This document shows, one piece after another, positions 9,044 through 17,786 of a stretch of DNA of 64,000 bases (positions are counted from its first letter, which is position 1; every line of letters begins with the position of its first letter). This DNA is from Vibrio fluminensis. Lineage in GTDB: Bacteria; Pseudomonadota; Gammaproteobacteria; Enterobacterales; Vibrionaceae. The translations under genes and the position numbers were made by a program. The notes under the pieces are model-generated. The model did no database searches, was not told where the DNA came from, and was given only the letters and a program-made list of their open reading frames with translations. The stretch covers positions 1 through 64,000 of the forward strand of contig NZ_JADILO010000014.1 of NCBI RefSeq assembly GCF_015278125.1, given 5' to 3'.

Positions 9044-9823
9044 TTACAGAGATACATTGAAGAATCGTGCCAAGAATCCTGGCTCTTGCATATCTTGTTG
9101 ATTTCCAGTGCCCGAATAACGAATTCGTGCATTGGATACGCGCGTTGAGGCAATGCTATTATCGTAGGTAATATCTTCCGGACGAATTGTGCCGCTTAAT
9201 CGGATGTATTCATCACCAGTATTAAGGGTTAACCACTTCTCACCACGGATCACCAAGTTGCCATTAGCCAGCACTTCAATCACTTCAACGGTAATGGAAC
9301 CCGATAAACTATTACTTTGGTTTGCCGCTGAGCTGCCACTGAATTTATTGTCATTGGCTAGATTGTAAGAAAAGTTATAGTCACCAATATTTAATTGCTG
9401 ACCACCAACCTCTAGCGGATCCATACTCGCCGCATTATTTTTCGATAAGTCGGCATCGGCACTTTTTGCCGCTTTAGTACTTTCATCTAGAGTCACGGTT
9501 ATTATGTCACCAATACCATGTGGCTTAGAATCATCGTACAAGCTCGTTGTACTGGCGGTATTAAATAACGATCCCGTCTCTGCAGCATAGTGCTCCGGTT
9601 GATGCTTCGGGTGAATAGGAGCCCAAGCCGGATCACCGGCGACTGGATCAGTTCTGCCACGCAGTGTGTCAATGATCCCTGAACTGTCATCGGCCGATTT
9701 ATCGCCTTCAACAGCATCTACCGTGGTCGTGCCTTGCACCACATCTGGAGTATCAACAGGCGGTTGTAACATCGAACAACCAGACATCAAAACTATCAGA
9801 GCTAAAGGAAGAATACGTATCAT
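9044..9823 (-). CDS. flgH: Flagellar L-ring lipoprotein FlgH
   Basis: 259 aa. FlgH forms the outer-membrane L ring. I chose the ATG of [21 protein letters not shown] lies 8 nt upstream, whereas an in-frame TTG six codons earlier has no ribosome binding site. The lipobox LMSGC gives a lipidated Cys at about residue 15. Family landmarks are [43 protein letters not shown] and the end [10 protein letters not shown]. It lies 21 nt downstream of flgG in the same operon. Confidence 0.96.
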   Translation of the reverse strand: MIRILPLALIVLMSGCSMLQPPVDTPDVVQGTTTVDAVEGDKSADDSSGIIDTLRGRTDPVAGDPAWAPIHPKHQPEHYAAETGSLFNTASTTSLYDDSKPHGIGDIITVTLDESTKAAKSADADLSKNNAASMDPLEVGGQQLNIGDYNFSYNLANDNKFSGSSAANQSNSLSGSITVEVIEVLANGNLVIRGEKWLTLNTGDEYIRLSGTIRPEDITYDNSIASTRVSNARIRYSGTGNQQDMQEPGFLARFFNVSL

Positions 9824-9844
9824 GCTAACGGCCTCTTTCAAATA

Positions 9845-10633
9845 TTACAGTTGCTGGTTAACGAAGCTCATCATCTTGTCTACTGCTGAGATTACTTTTG
9901 AGTTCATCTCATAGACACGTTGAGCTTCAATCATGTTGACGAGTTCTTCTGTAACATTAACGTTTGAGGTTTCTAGCATCGACTGACGGATTTGACCAAA
10001 GCCATCAAGGCCTGGAACACCTTCTTGCGGGTCGCCACTTGCACCCGTTGGTAAGTAAAGGTTTTGCCCCACTGGCTCTAAGCCACCTGGGTTAATGAAG
10101 TCCACGGTTGTAATCTGACCAACCACTTGGTTGTCTTGCTGACCACGTAGACGAACTGAAACTTCACCATCAGTGCCGATAGTAATGCCAACCGCGTCTT
10201 CTGGAATAGCAATCTCTGGCTCAAGTGCATAACCTGCACCAGACGTTACAATCACACCTTCATCATTGACGGTAAACTGACCATTACGGCTATAACCGAT
10301 ATTGCCGTCTGGCATTAAAATTTGGAAGAAACCATCACCTTCAACCATCATGTCTAGTGCGTTACTGGTTGTTTGTGCGTTGCCGTTGGTATGCACCTTC
10401 TGTGTTGCAACGACTTTAGAGCCTGCACCCAACATCAAACCACTCGGTAGTTCAGTATTCTGAGATGACTGACCGCCCGCTTGGTTAATATTCTGATAAA
10501 ACAAGTCTTCAAAAACTGCGCGGCTTTTTTTATAACCAATGGTTGAAGCGTTAGCCAAGTTGTTTGAAATTGTTGATATATTGGTTTGCTGTGCGTCTAA
10601 GCCAGTCTTACTTACCCATAATGCCGGATGCAT
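9845..10633 (-). CDS. flgG: Flagellar distal rod protein FlgG
   Basis: 262 aa, the usual FlgG length. It forms the distal rod through the outer membrane. The N-terminal rod motif is QQTNISTISNNLANASTIGYK and the C-terminal motif ISAVDKMMSFVNQQL, both with the heptad hydrophobics of rod/hook proteins. The start MHPALWVSKTGLDAQQ is preceded by TAGGAGAG. It lies between flgF (19 nt upstream) and flgH in a sigma-54 driven operon. FlgG is told from FlgF by the MHPALW start and FYQNINQAGGQSS segment. Confidence 0.96.
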   Translation of the reverse strand: MHPALWVSKTGLDAQQTNISTISNNLANASTIGYKKSRAVFEDLFYQNINQAGGQSSQNTELPSGLMLGAGSKVVATQKVHTNGNAQTTSNALDMMVEGDGFFQILMPDGNIGYSRNGQFTVNDEGVIVTSGAGYALEPEIAIPEDAVGITIGTDGEVSVRLRGQQDNQVVGQITTVDFINPGGLEPVGQNLYLPTGASGDPQEGVPGLDGFGQIRQSMLETSNVNVTEELVNMIEAQRVYEMNSKVISAVDKMMSFVNQQL

Positions 10634-10652
10634 AACTCTCTCCTAAAATCTA

Positions 10653-11402
10653 TTAGCTTGAACGAAGCAGCGATTCAGAGGCTTTGTCCATCTCTTCCGC
10701 TGTGCTCATCATCTTGACTTGCATTTCAAATTGGCGTTGTAAATCAATCAGTGCTGTCATTTCACCGATTGCATTTACATTACTTCCTTCGATTGCGCCG
10801 GTGAGCAGTTTTACACCTGCATCCGCTTGGTAAGCGGTATTGGGATCTTTTGCTCGAAACAAGCCGTTTGCATCTTTGAATAGTGATTGATTGTTAATGC
10901 TTACTAACTTAATACGGTCGACAACTTCCATGGCATCCGCTGGCGCACCTTGTGGTACGACAGAAATAGTACCATCGGTACCAATTTCTACTTTGCTCAA
11001 AGGGATCGGCAGTGTGATTGGAGCACCCGTTTCACCCATGACTAGGTCACCATTACCACTCGTCAATAGACCTGTGGCATCGATTTGAAAGTTACCGTTG
11101 CGAGTCAGGCCTTCTTGGCCCGTTTTATCCATCACTGAAATCCAGCCGTCGCCTTGAACTGTCACATCAAGATTTCGACCCGTAGTGATAACGCTGCCTT
11201 GTTGGAAGTTATGTCCTGGACGTTCTGTCATGCTAAACACACGAGTAGGCAAACCTTCGCCGTATGCCTGCATTGAACGAGCTTGCGCCAAATCAGCACG
11301 GAAACCCGTGGTACTGACGTTTGCTAGGTTGTTCGCTCTAAGCTGTAATGCCTGCATATTTTGCTTGGCACCGCTCATCGCTAAAAACAGAGAACGATCC
11401 AT
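10653..11402 (-). CDS. flgF: Flagellar proximal rod protein FlgF
   Basis: 249 aa from the ATG of MDRSLFLAMSGAKQNM. GGAG lies 7 nt upstream, and a TTG four codons earlier falls before that site and was rejected. FlgF is a proximal rod subunit. The N-terminal LQLRANNLANVSTTGFRADL and the C-terminal VKMMSTAEEMDKASESLLRSS are rod-family signatures. It is the first gene of flgFGHIJ, reading from the sigma-54 element at 11,438-11,453 with a leader of about 25 nt. Confidence 0.96.
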   Translation of the reverse strand: MDRSLFLAMSGAKQNMQALQLRANNLANVSTTGFRADLAQARSMQAYGEGLPTRVFSMTERPGHNFQQGSVITTGRNLDVTVQGDGWISVMDKTGQEGLTRNGNFQIDATGLLTSGNGDLVMGETGAPITLPIPLSKVEIGTDGTISVVPQGAPADAMEVVDRIKLVSINNQSLFKDANGLFRAKDPNTAYQADAGVKLLTGAIEGSNVNAIGEMTALIDLQRQFEMQVKMMSTAEEMDKASESLLRSS

Positions 11403-11437
11403 TATTGACTCCAAAAAACACTATTCGAAGAAAATAA

Positions 11438-11453
11438 AGCAATAGTTATGCCA
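11438..11453 (-). promoter_or_regulatory. Sigma-54 promoter of flgFGHIJ
   Basis: Read leftward: TGGCATAACTATTGCT. GG and GC are in exact -24/-12 register and TTGCT is complete. Confidence 0.9.
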
Positions 11454-11482
11454 ATATATTTTTTTGTTTATTTTTCAGATAA

Positions 11483-11512
11483 ATAGAAAAGCAACACTCA
11501 GAAAAGTGAGCA
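11483..11512 (-). terminator. Possible terminator of flgBCDE
   Basis: Read leftward, AATGCTCA / TGAGTGTT (two G-T pairs) with a 6-nt loop is followed by GCTTTTCTATTT. A second stem GGCAACT/AGTTGCC lies nearer the flgE stop at about 11,550-11,577. Both separate flgE from the flgF promoter. Confidence 0.5.
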
Positions 11513-11612
11513 TTGTTATCGGGTAGGCGTCGAATTTATGGCAATAACGGCAACTAGGCATTGCCGCCAAGTTGCCATCTAAATAGAGTGCGATTAATTC
11601 TGCTTAGGAAAA

Positions 11613-12917
11613 TTAACGTATTTGCAGGATGTTTTGTTGCAGCTGGTTATGAACTTCTAGGGAACGAGAGTTCGCTTGGAAGTTGCGTTGCGCTGAAATC
11701 AAATCGACCAATTCTTGTGTCATATCGATATTGGCTTGCTCAAGTGCACCATTGTTGATGGTACCAAATGAACCTTTATTCGATTCACCCCAGATTTTAT
11801 CACCAGAGTATTGAGTTGAATCCCACTGCGTGCCGCCTTTCTTATCAAGACCTTGTTCATTCGCTACGCGAACGAGTGCCACACGACCCAAAGTGATGTT
11901 TTCACCATTTGAGTAAGTGCCTAATACGCTGCCGTTTTCATCAAAATCGATCTTGGTTAGGAAGCCGGTTGTCGCGCCATCTTCGTCAAACTTAGTCAAT
12001 TCAAATGGAGCGGCAAACTGAGTGGCAGAATCTAGACCAAAAGAGAGTGTTTGACTGACGTCTGCACCGTTCATATCGACAGGATTTGCACCAGCACCAA
12101 TCGGGTCACTCACGATATTTTGACCGTTGTTCAAGCTTGCTAACGTGCCATCGTTATTGAACTTCATTGTGTGGCCAACATGACCTGTTGGTGTTGTTGC
12201 ATCACCACCGGTAATGTTGATCGGCTTTTCGCCTGCTTTGTCCGTCACTGTATAGTAGGTCTGCCACGTATTTGGCTGAGTCTGATCTTTCAAGTAGTAC
12301 GTCGTCATCTTGTAAGATTGGCCCATCGAATCATAAATAGTCGAAGAGGTTGAACGGTTATACGTTTCTGGATCGGAGTAATCAAACAAAGCGGGATCTT
12401 TTAGATCACCATTAGCTGGTAAGTTAACACCTACTTGAATGTTAGCCGTTTGCTTTGGCTTACCAAACTCTGCTGGAATGTTAATTGGTCTTGGTTCGTA
12501 AGAGAGTACATCACCAGTGTCTTGATTCACTTCATAACCCAATAAGTACTCTTCATTTGAAGTTACCATGTAGTTATCTTTGTTCAAGTGGAAAGCACCG
12601 TTACGAGTCAGCTCATTTTGCTGAGGGATCAAACGCTCTTTAGCCACCGAAAAGAAGCCCGTACCAGATACACGTAGATCCAGTGGGTTGTTTGTGTAAA
12701 CACTTGAACCTTCGTGGAATTGTTGTGCAACTTTATTTGCTTGTACACCTTGACCAGCCGAGGTCTTAGAGTTGGTAAATAATGAGTTTGAATAAACATC
12801 ACCGAATTCAGCACGTGATTCTTTAAAACCGAACGTGTTAGCGTTAGCAATGTTATTACTGGTCGTGTTCAGATCGAGCTGAGCGGCTGACAATCCGCTT
12901 AATGATACATATGACAT
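11613..12917 (-). CDS. flgE: Flagellar hook protein FlgE
   Basis: 434 aa. FlgE polymerises into the universal joint linking rod and filament. The N-terminal motif LNTTSNNIANANTFGFKESR (about 17-36) and the C-terminal LISAQRNFQANSRSLEVHNQLQQ motif are typical. Central insertions carry the surface domains. It is the last gene of flgBCDE, 28 nt after flgD, with GGAGAA upstream. Length agrees with other Vibrio FlgE proteins. Confidence 0.96.
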   Translation of the reverse strand: MSYVSLSGLSAAQLDLNTTSNNIANANTFGFKESRAEFGDVYSNSLFTNSKTSAGQGVQANKVAQQFHEGSSVYTNNPLDLRVSGTGFFSVAKERLIPQQNELTRNGAFHLNKDNYMVTSNEEYLLGYEVNQDTGDVLSYEPRPINIPAEFGKPKQTANIQVGVNLPANGDLKDPALFDYSDPETYNRSTSSTIYDSMGQSYKMTTYYLKDQTQPNTWQTYYTVTDKAGEKPINITGGDATTPTGHVGHTMKFNNDGTLASLNNGQNIVSDPIGAGANPVDMNGADVSQTLSFGLDSATQFAAPFELTKFDEDGATTGFLTKIDFDENGSVLGTYSNGENITLGRVALVRVANEQGLDKKGGTQWDSTQYSGDKIWGESNKGSFGTINNGALEQANIDMTQELVDLISAQRNFQANSRSLEVHNQLQQNILQIR

Positions 12918-12945
12918 TCCAAATTCTCCTATCTAGCTCGCGTTG

Positions 12946-13656
12946 TTACGCTTTGCCTACTTCAAGTACTTCAGCAAGTCGAACTGGTGACTCAAAGCCA
13001 GCCAGATTAAGCAGTACGTTACCATCACCTTTACCGAGAAGAACGCTGTTGACGTTTGCGTAAGTTGATACTTCAAACTCTTTGCTTTCTCCATCTAACA
13101 AGCCCGATGCTTTCACATTGTACTTGCCAGCCGGCAATGGATTACCGTTTTCATCTTTTCCGTCCCACACAACGCGGTTATCACCGGCAGGTTTCGCTCC
13201 CACTTCGAACGTGCGCACTAGTTGGCCCATCTCGTTCTCAACACGGACAAACATATTGTCTACGTTTTGTGGCAGTTTCACCATTGCCGCCATTGATTTA
13301 CCGTCTTGCTTTAAGCCTGCAGCACCTGGAACCAGTACATCTCGGCCAACTAGAGTTGACGCCTGCAAAGCTTGGTTTGATGTCATTGACGCGTTCAACG
13401 TATCGAACTGATTGTTCATCTTGCCGATGCCATCAACGGTGGCAAATGACGCCATTTGCGCAATCATTTGGTCGTTACCAACCGGCTTAAACGGATCCTG
13501 TTGAGCAAGCTGCTTAGTCAGCAACGATAAGAAGTCTTCTTGTTTAAGATCTTGCTTACCCGTTGTTCCTTCAGGCTTTTTTTGCTCTTGAAGCGCTTTA
13601 AGCTGGTCTACATAGGACAAGCCGCTTTGACCAACATTATTAATACTACCGGCCAT
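12946..13656 (-). CDS. flgD: Flagellar hook-cap protein FlgD
   Basis: 236 aa. FlgD is the transient scaffold that caps the growing hook. The conserved N-terminal export and cap region reads KQDLKQEDFLSLLTKQLAQQ-DPFKP (about 37-58), followed by FATVDGIGKMN. The C-terminal half holds Ig/tudor-like folds (VRTFEVG, NRVVWDGKDENGNPLPAGKY). The ribosome binding site is AAGGAGGT. It lies between flgC (17 nt) and flgE (28 nt). Confidence 0.95.
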   Translation of the reverse strand: MAGSINNVGQSGLSYVDQLKALQEQKKPEGTTGKQDLKQEDFLSLLTKQLAQQDPFKPVGNDQMIAQMASFATVDGIGKMNNQFDTLNASMTSNQALQASTLVGRDVLVPGAAGLKQDGKSMAAMVKLPQNVDNMFVRVENEMGQLVRTFEVGAKPAGDNRVVWDGKDENGNPLPAGKYNVKASGLLDGESKEFEVSTYANVNSVLLGKGDGNVLLNLAGFESPVRLAEVLEVGKA

Positions 13657-13673
13657 ACGTTACCTCCTTATCC

Positions 13674-14090
13674 CTATTGACCCATCTGCAGCGTACGCAG
13701 CAGCATTTGTTTACTCGCATCTGCTAATTGCACATTGGTTTGATATGAGCGAGAAGCAGAAATCATGTTGGCCATTTCTTCCATAACATTAACGTTCGGC
13801 TTATAGATATAGCCTTCGTTGTTTGCAAGTGGGTGATCAGGGTTGTATTCCGCATTAAGCGGCTTATCACTTTCCACAATACCTAACACTTTCACCGGCA
13901 CCGTATGGTCTTGACCGTACTTTGCCTTACTTAATTCAGCACCAAATACCGCATGACGAGCTTTATAGGTGTCTTTAGCCGAGCTTGAGACACTATCCGC
14001 ATTCGCCAAGTTGCTTGAGGTAGTATTTAGACGAACGGATTCAGCGCTCATTGCAGAACCTGTCACATTGAATACGTTAAATAAGCTCAT
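13674..14090 (-). CDS. flgC: Flagellar proximal rod protein FlgC
   Basis: 138 aa. It is a proximal rod subunit with the start MSLFNVFNVTGSAMSAESVR, the rod motif LNTTSSNLANADSV (about 21-34), the YKPNVNVMEEMANMISASRSYQTN signature near the C-terminus (spanning about 92-115) and the end MLLRTLQMGQ. It is 5 nt after flgB, so probably translationally coupled to it. Confidence 0.96.
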   Translation of the reverse strand: MSLFNVFNVTGSAMSAESVRLNTTSSNLANADSVSSSAKDTYKARHAVFGAELSKAKYGQDHTVPVKVLGIVESDKPLNAEYNPDHPLANNEGYIYKPNVNVMEEMANMISASRSYQTNVQLADASKQMLLRTLQMGQ

Positions 14091-14095
14091 CTAAT

Positions 14096-14491
14096 TTATT
14101 CCCCTTTGATTGCTTTGGTTAAGTTCTTGAATTTACTTCCTAAGAAGTCTAATGATGCTTGATGTCTGATCTGGTTTTGCATAAATAAGTTACGCTCTAA
14201 ATCCACATCGACAGTATTGCCATCACCAGTGTCAGGTTGAGTCGGAAGTCGATAAAGCACTTCACCTGTTACCTGAGTAGAGGCAGGAATATGCCGACCA
14301 TCGGTACGGCTAAGACCAATGCTTGCCTCCGAACTTGCCGCTTGCAGTGCCTTTTGAAAATCCATGCCTTTCGCTTTGTAACCTGGCGTGTTTGATTGCG
14401 CAATGTTGGTCGAGATAACCTCAGCGTTGCGCTCACGAACACCCACCGTGTGTTGGTGAATGCCTAATGCCTTGTCAAAAGAAATAGCCAT
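14096..14491 (-). CDS. flgB: Flagellar proximal rod protein FlgB
   Basis: 131 aa. It is a proximal rod subunit starting MAISFDKALGIHQHTVGVRE with STNIAQSNTPGYKAKGMDFQ (about 27-46), the FlgB version of the rod motif. A C-terminal helix holds MQNQIRHQASLDFLGSKFKN. It is the first gene of flgBCDE behind the sigma-54 element at 14,536-14,551. The upstream cheVR pair ends with its own terminator, so flgB starts a new transcript. Confidence 0.96.
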   Translation of the reverse strand: MAISFDKALGIHQHTVGVRERNAEVISTNIAQSNTPGYKAKGMDFQKALQAASSEASIGLSRTDGRHIPASTQVTGEVLYRLPTQPDTGDGNTVDVDLERNLFMQNQIRHQASLDFLGSKFKNLTKAIKGE

Positions 14492-14535
14492 GTTTGCCTC
14501 TACTTAAAGAACTGACCGTTACTAATAATTTGTAA

Positions 14536-14551
14536 AGCAATTTGCGTACCA
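14536..14551 (-). promoter_or_regulatory. Sigma-54 promoter of flgBCDE
   Basis: Read leftward: TGGTACGCAAATTGCT. The -24/-12 register is exact and TTGCT complete. It lies 45 nt upstream of the flgB ATG. Confidence 0.9.
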
Positions 14552-14707
14552 TCTTTTAGAAGACCAGACACAAATTAACTTTAATCCGAATAAAACAGCA
14601 ATAAGTGCGCCAACTTTAATGCACCGCATCACGGCACTGTTCGCACGACTCTCAATGATTACGACTTTGGAATGTCTTGGTGAGTATATGCTTTAACGAA
14701 GGGGAAA

Positions 14708-14736
14708 ACAAAAAGCCCAGCAATCGCTGGGCTTTA
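14708..14736 (-). terminator. Terminator of cheVR
   Basis: The stem GCCCAGC/GCTGGGC with a 4-nt loop is followed on the leftward strand by TTTTTGTTTTC. Confidence 0.9.
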
Positions 14737-14759
14737 ACGTAGATTTGTTTGAGTACTAT

Positions 14760-15587
14760 TTACTTAAGCTTATAAATAATACCTGGATTACAGCGAACCA
14801 TTTCAAAACGATCAGTGAGACCAGTTAAAGATTCAGATGCTCCCAGAAGCAGGTAACCGCCTGGGTTTAGACTATTTGCCATTTGATTCAAGACTTTCGA
14901 TTTCATCTCTGGCGAGAAGTAAATCAGTACGTTACGGCAAAAGATAACATCAAATTTACCAAGCAGCGCGTAACTGTCCATTAAATTTTGTGGCCGAAAA
15001 TTCACCAATCGCTTTGCTGTGTCTTTAATCTTCATACGGCCATCGCCTGCATCTTCAAAAAATGCTCGACGACGTTCAGGAGACAAACCACGCCCTAAAG
15101 CAAGGTTATCGTAAACACCCGCACGGCACATATCGAGCATACTGCTAGAAATGTCTGTTGCAGTAATCGATATGTTTGGCAACATGCCTGGTTTGCGTTG
15201 CTGTGTTTCTAAAATGGTCATCGCCATTGAATACGGCTCTTGACCTGAAGAGCTCGCCGCAGACCAAATTTTGATTGGGCGCTTGTTAGCAGCCAATTCC
15301 GGCAGGATCTTGTCTGCTAATACAGTAAACGGGTAACTATCGCGAAACCATAATGTTTCATTGGTCGTCATCGCATCTACAGCCGCAACTCGTAATTCAC
15401 GATTGCGCCCAGTGATAACATCACGCAATAAATCTGACAGTGAAGCTAGCTTGAACTTCACGACTAAAGGGCTCAATCGACTTCTTACTAAGTACTGCTT
15501 ACTTTCTCCCAGTACAATGCCGCACTGAGATTCTAAAAAACGGCTAAAATCACGATACTCTTGATCGCTTATAGTTATCGCTGTCAT
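14760..15587 (-). CDS. cheR: Chemotaxis protein methyltransferase CheR
   Basis: 275 aa, cytoplasmic. CheR transfers methyl groups from S-adenosylmethionine to glutamates of chemoreceptors. The N-terminal helical domain (about 1-75) has SRFLESQCGIVL. The Rossmann methyltransferase domain carries the SAM motif IWSAASSSGQEPYS (about 107-120), TATDISSSML and FDVIFCRNVLIYFSPE. It is 10 nt after cheV and ends with a strong terminator. V. cholerae has several cheR genes; the one in this locus is beside cheV and flgB, as here. Confidence 0.96.
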   Translation of the reverse strand: MTAITISDQEYRDFSRFLESQCGIVLGESKQYLVRSRLSPLVVKFKLASLSDLLRDVITGRNRELRVAAVDAMTTNETLWFRDSYPFTVLADKILPELAANKRPIKIWSAASSSGQEPYSMAMTILETQQRKPGMLPNISITATDISSSMLDMCRAGVYDNLALGRGLSPERRRAFFEDAGDGRMKIKDTAKRLVNFRPQNLMDSYALLGKFDVIFCRNVLIYFSPEMKSKVLNQMANSLNPGGYLLLGASESLTGLTDRFEMVRCNPGIIYKLK

Positions 15588-15597
15588 TAAGTTCTCT

Positions 15598-16524
15598 TTA
15601 TTTGATTAGTGCAGTCTTCACCGCATTACCGAGTTCATCAGGATTAAACTTGGCGATAAAAGAATTGGCGCCGACACGCTCCACCATAGCTTGGTTAAAT
15701 ACGCCACTGAGTGAAGAATGCAGAATTACATACAGATCTTTCAACTCTGCATGACGGCGAATTTCTGCGGTTAGAGTATAGCCATCCATCTCCGGCATTT
15801 CGATATCTGAAATCACAAGAGCAATTTGATCGTAGATACTACCTTGAGACGACATTTCTAAAAGCTTCTCATAAGCTTCTTTGCCATCTTTTACCGAAAC
15901 AACTTCAAAGCCAATCGAGCTAATTGCGCGCTCGACTTGTTTACGTGCAACTGTCGAGTCATCCGCAATCAGGATACGACGCACGACAGGCTTATCTTTT
16001 TGTGCCTGCTTGATCTCTTGACCGATATTGCTGTCCATTGTCTCATCAACAGGGGCAATTTCCGCGAGGATTTTTTCTACATCGAGAATTTCAACTAATT
16101 CATTGTCGATGTTTGTCACTGCCGTTAGATAATGCGCTTTACCTGAACCTTGTGGCGGAGGTAGGATCGCTTCCCAATGCATGTTGATTATGCGCTCAAC
16201 CGATGAAACTAAGAAGGCTTGAATAGTTCGGTTAAATTCCGCAATCACGACAAAGGCTTTATCAACATCCGTCGTTGGTCGTCCACCAATCGCTAAACTC
16301 AAATCAATCACCGAAACAGTATGGCCTCGAATGTGTGCCACGCCTTTAACTAAACGGTGAAGATTTGGCATTGAAGTAAGCTTAGGACACTGAAGAACTT
16401 CTTTAACCTTGAACACGTTAATACCATAACGTTGGCGTCCCATTAAACGAAACGTAAGTAGTTCCAATCGGTTTTGACCGACGAGTTGTGTACGCTGATT
16501 CACAGAATCAAGAATACCCGTCAT
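15598..16524 (-). CDS. cheV: Chemotaxis coupling protein CheV
   Basis: 308 aa. A CheW-like coupling domain (about 15-165; RYGINVFKVKEVLQ, HIRGHTVSVIDLSLAIGG) is fused to a response-regulator receiver domain (about 183-305). In the receiver I see LIADDS (acidic pocket), LVISDIEMPEMDGYT (phospho-acceptor Asp), ILHSSLSG and a Lys in FIAKFNPDEL. CheV couples receptors to CheA and is thought to adjust adaptation by phosphorylation. It is co-transcribed with cheR and divergent from flgA across 74 nt. Confidence 0.96.
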   Translation of the reverse strand: MTGILDSVNQRTQLVGQNRLELLTFRLMGRQRYGINVFKVKEVLQCPKLTSMPNLHRLVKGVAHIRGHTVSVIDLSLAIGGRPTTDVDKAFVVIAEFNRTIQAFLVSSVERIINMHWEAILPPPQGSGKAHYLTAVTNIDNELVEILDVEKILAEIAPVDETMDSNIGQEIKQAQKDKPVVRRILIADDSTVARKQVERAISSIGFEVVSVKDGKEAYEKLLEMSSQGSIYDQIALVISDIEMPEMDGYTLTAEIRRHAELKDLYVILHSSLSGVFNQAMVERVGANSFIAKFNPDELGNAVKTALIK

Positions 16525-16598
16525 AAGCTCATCTCCATTTCAAACTTTCAAGTGAAAAAGTGGTAATCTAGTAAAGGCTACAAAACCTGAGAAGACGC

Positions 16599-17345
16599 AT
16601 GATACCTTTTAAATCATACATTTCTACATATTCCATAACCAAAAAAAAATTGTGCATCGATAGCATGTTAGTCTTTATCGGCTTATCCGCCCTATTCTTT
16701 AGTGTTTCCTCTTTATCTGCAACTCAAGAACAAATTTTCTCGATTCAAAACGCAGCGGAAAAATACATTTTAGAGAGAGTTGAGCAGCCTACTGGAGGTT
16801 CGCTAGAGGCTGAAGCAGCCAATATAGACAACCGGATTTTTGCCACCGATTGTCCTGCGCCTCTTGCAGTATCATCAAAGTCTACGAGTACCAAAGCGAA
16901 TAATATTACGGTGTTAGTAGAATGTAGCCAAGACAATTGGCGTATTTACGTTCCAGTGAGACTCGTTCGGACTGGCCCGCAAGTCTCACTTATTACGCCT
17001 CTAAATCGAGGGCAAATCATCTCTGCACAAGATGTCACCACAACTATGGTAGACTTGCAGCGCTTAAGGCGGCAAGGATTTTCCTCGATAAATGCTGTTA
17101 TTGGTGCAAAAGTAAAGAAAAACCTCCGAGTGGGTGAAATTATCGAGCAACGTGACATCTGTATTGTGTGCCGAAACGATATAGTCACCATCAAAGCAGA
17201 AAAATCTGGGATGGTCATCACCACTAAGGGGGTCGCGCTTTCAGATGGCTCCCACGGTGAGCAGATAAAAGTGAAAAATAGCAAATCAAATCGTATAATT
17301 GATGGCAAAGTGACCGACATTTCCGAAGTGACGGTCATTTTCTAG
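16599..17345 (+). CDS. flgA: Flagellar P-ring assembly chaperone FlgA
   Basis: 248 aa. FlgA is the periplasmic chaperone for FlgI. A basic N-terminus (KKKLC) and hydrophobic stretch LVFIGLSALFFSVSSLSA (about 24-41) form the signal sequence. The start used has GAGAAG upstream; an internal Met at residue 23 has no clear ribosome binding site. The SAF domain covers the C-terminal half (VSLITPLNRGQIISAQDV, about 128-145; VGAKV-KKNLRVGEII region). The paired CIVC at about 188-191 is noticeable. It is divergent from cheV and followed by flgMN, which has its own promoter. Confidence 0.92.
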   Translation: MIPFKSYISTYSITKKKLCIDSMLVFIGLSALFFSVSSLSATQEQIFSIQNAAEKYILERVEQPTGGSLEAEAANIDNRIFATDCPAPLAVSSKSTSTKANNITVLVECSQDNWRIYVPVRLVRTGPQVSLITPLNRGQIISAQDVTTTMVDLQRLRRQGFSSINAVIGAKVKKNLRVGEIIEQRDICIVCRNDIVTIKAEKSGMVITTKGVALSDGSHGEQIKVKNSKSNRIIDGKVTDISEVTVIF

Positions 17346-17396
17346 AGCCAACTTTTCCCACTAATTCGTAGGAATTTGCTCAATTAAAATTATTGC

Positions 17397-17423
17397 TAAA
17401 GGTCTGTGCAGTTCTGCCGATAT
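17397..17423 (+). promoter_or_regulatory. Sigma-28 (FliA) promoter of flgMN
   Basis: TAAAGGTC, 11 nt, GCCGATAT: -35 TAAAG intact, -10 matching GCCGATAA at 7 of 8, exact spacing. It lies 40 nt upstream of the flgM ATG, so FliA would raise its own anti-sigma factor. Confidence 0.9.
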
Positions 17424-17463
17424 GGTGAGTACAGGTTTTTTTATCAAGTAAAAGGCTTTCTCA

Positions 17464-17775
17464 ATGGCAGGTATAGATAATATTCGCGCGGGGCAGACTC
17501 TTACGTCAAGTACTCGCGCTTCACGTAGTAATGACAGTTCCGTTCAATCAAGTTCTCCTTCAAAGAGCAATAGCGTTGCACAAGATGCCGTGTCACTCAG
17601 TTCTGAAGGCAAGGCTGTTGGTGAAATGCACAAACAGATGGCGAGCCAACCAAGCTTTGACCAAGCGAAAGTCGCCGCAATTAAAGAAGCGATCAGTAAC
17701 GGCTCATATACTGTGGATGCGGAAAAACTTGCAAGCAATATGATCAAGTTCGAAAAAGAACTTGGTGGTTTTTAG
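17464..17775 (+). CDS. flgM: Anti-sigma-28 factor FlgM
   Basis: 103 aa. FlgM holds FliA (sigma-28) inactive until it is exported through the finished hook. The start MAGIDNIRAGQTL is typical. A Ser-rich, disordered first half (about 18-45) precedes the sigma-binding C-terminal helices QAKVAAIKEAISNGSYTVDA (about 68-87) and EKLASNMIKFEKEL. It sits behind a strong FliA promoter and 11 nt before flgN. Confidence 0.95.
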   Translation: MAGIDNIRAGQTLTSSTRASRSNDSSVQSSSPSKSNSVAQDAVSLSSEGKAVGEMHKQMASQPSFDQAKVAAIKEAISNGSYTVDAEKLASNMIKFEKELGGF

Positions 17776-17786
17776 CGAGAGGTTAA

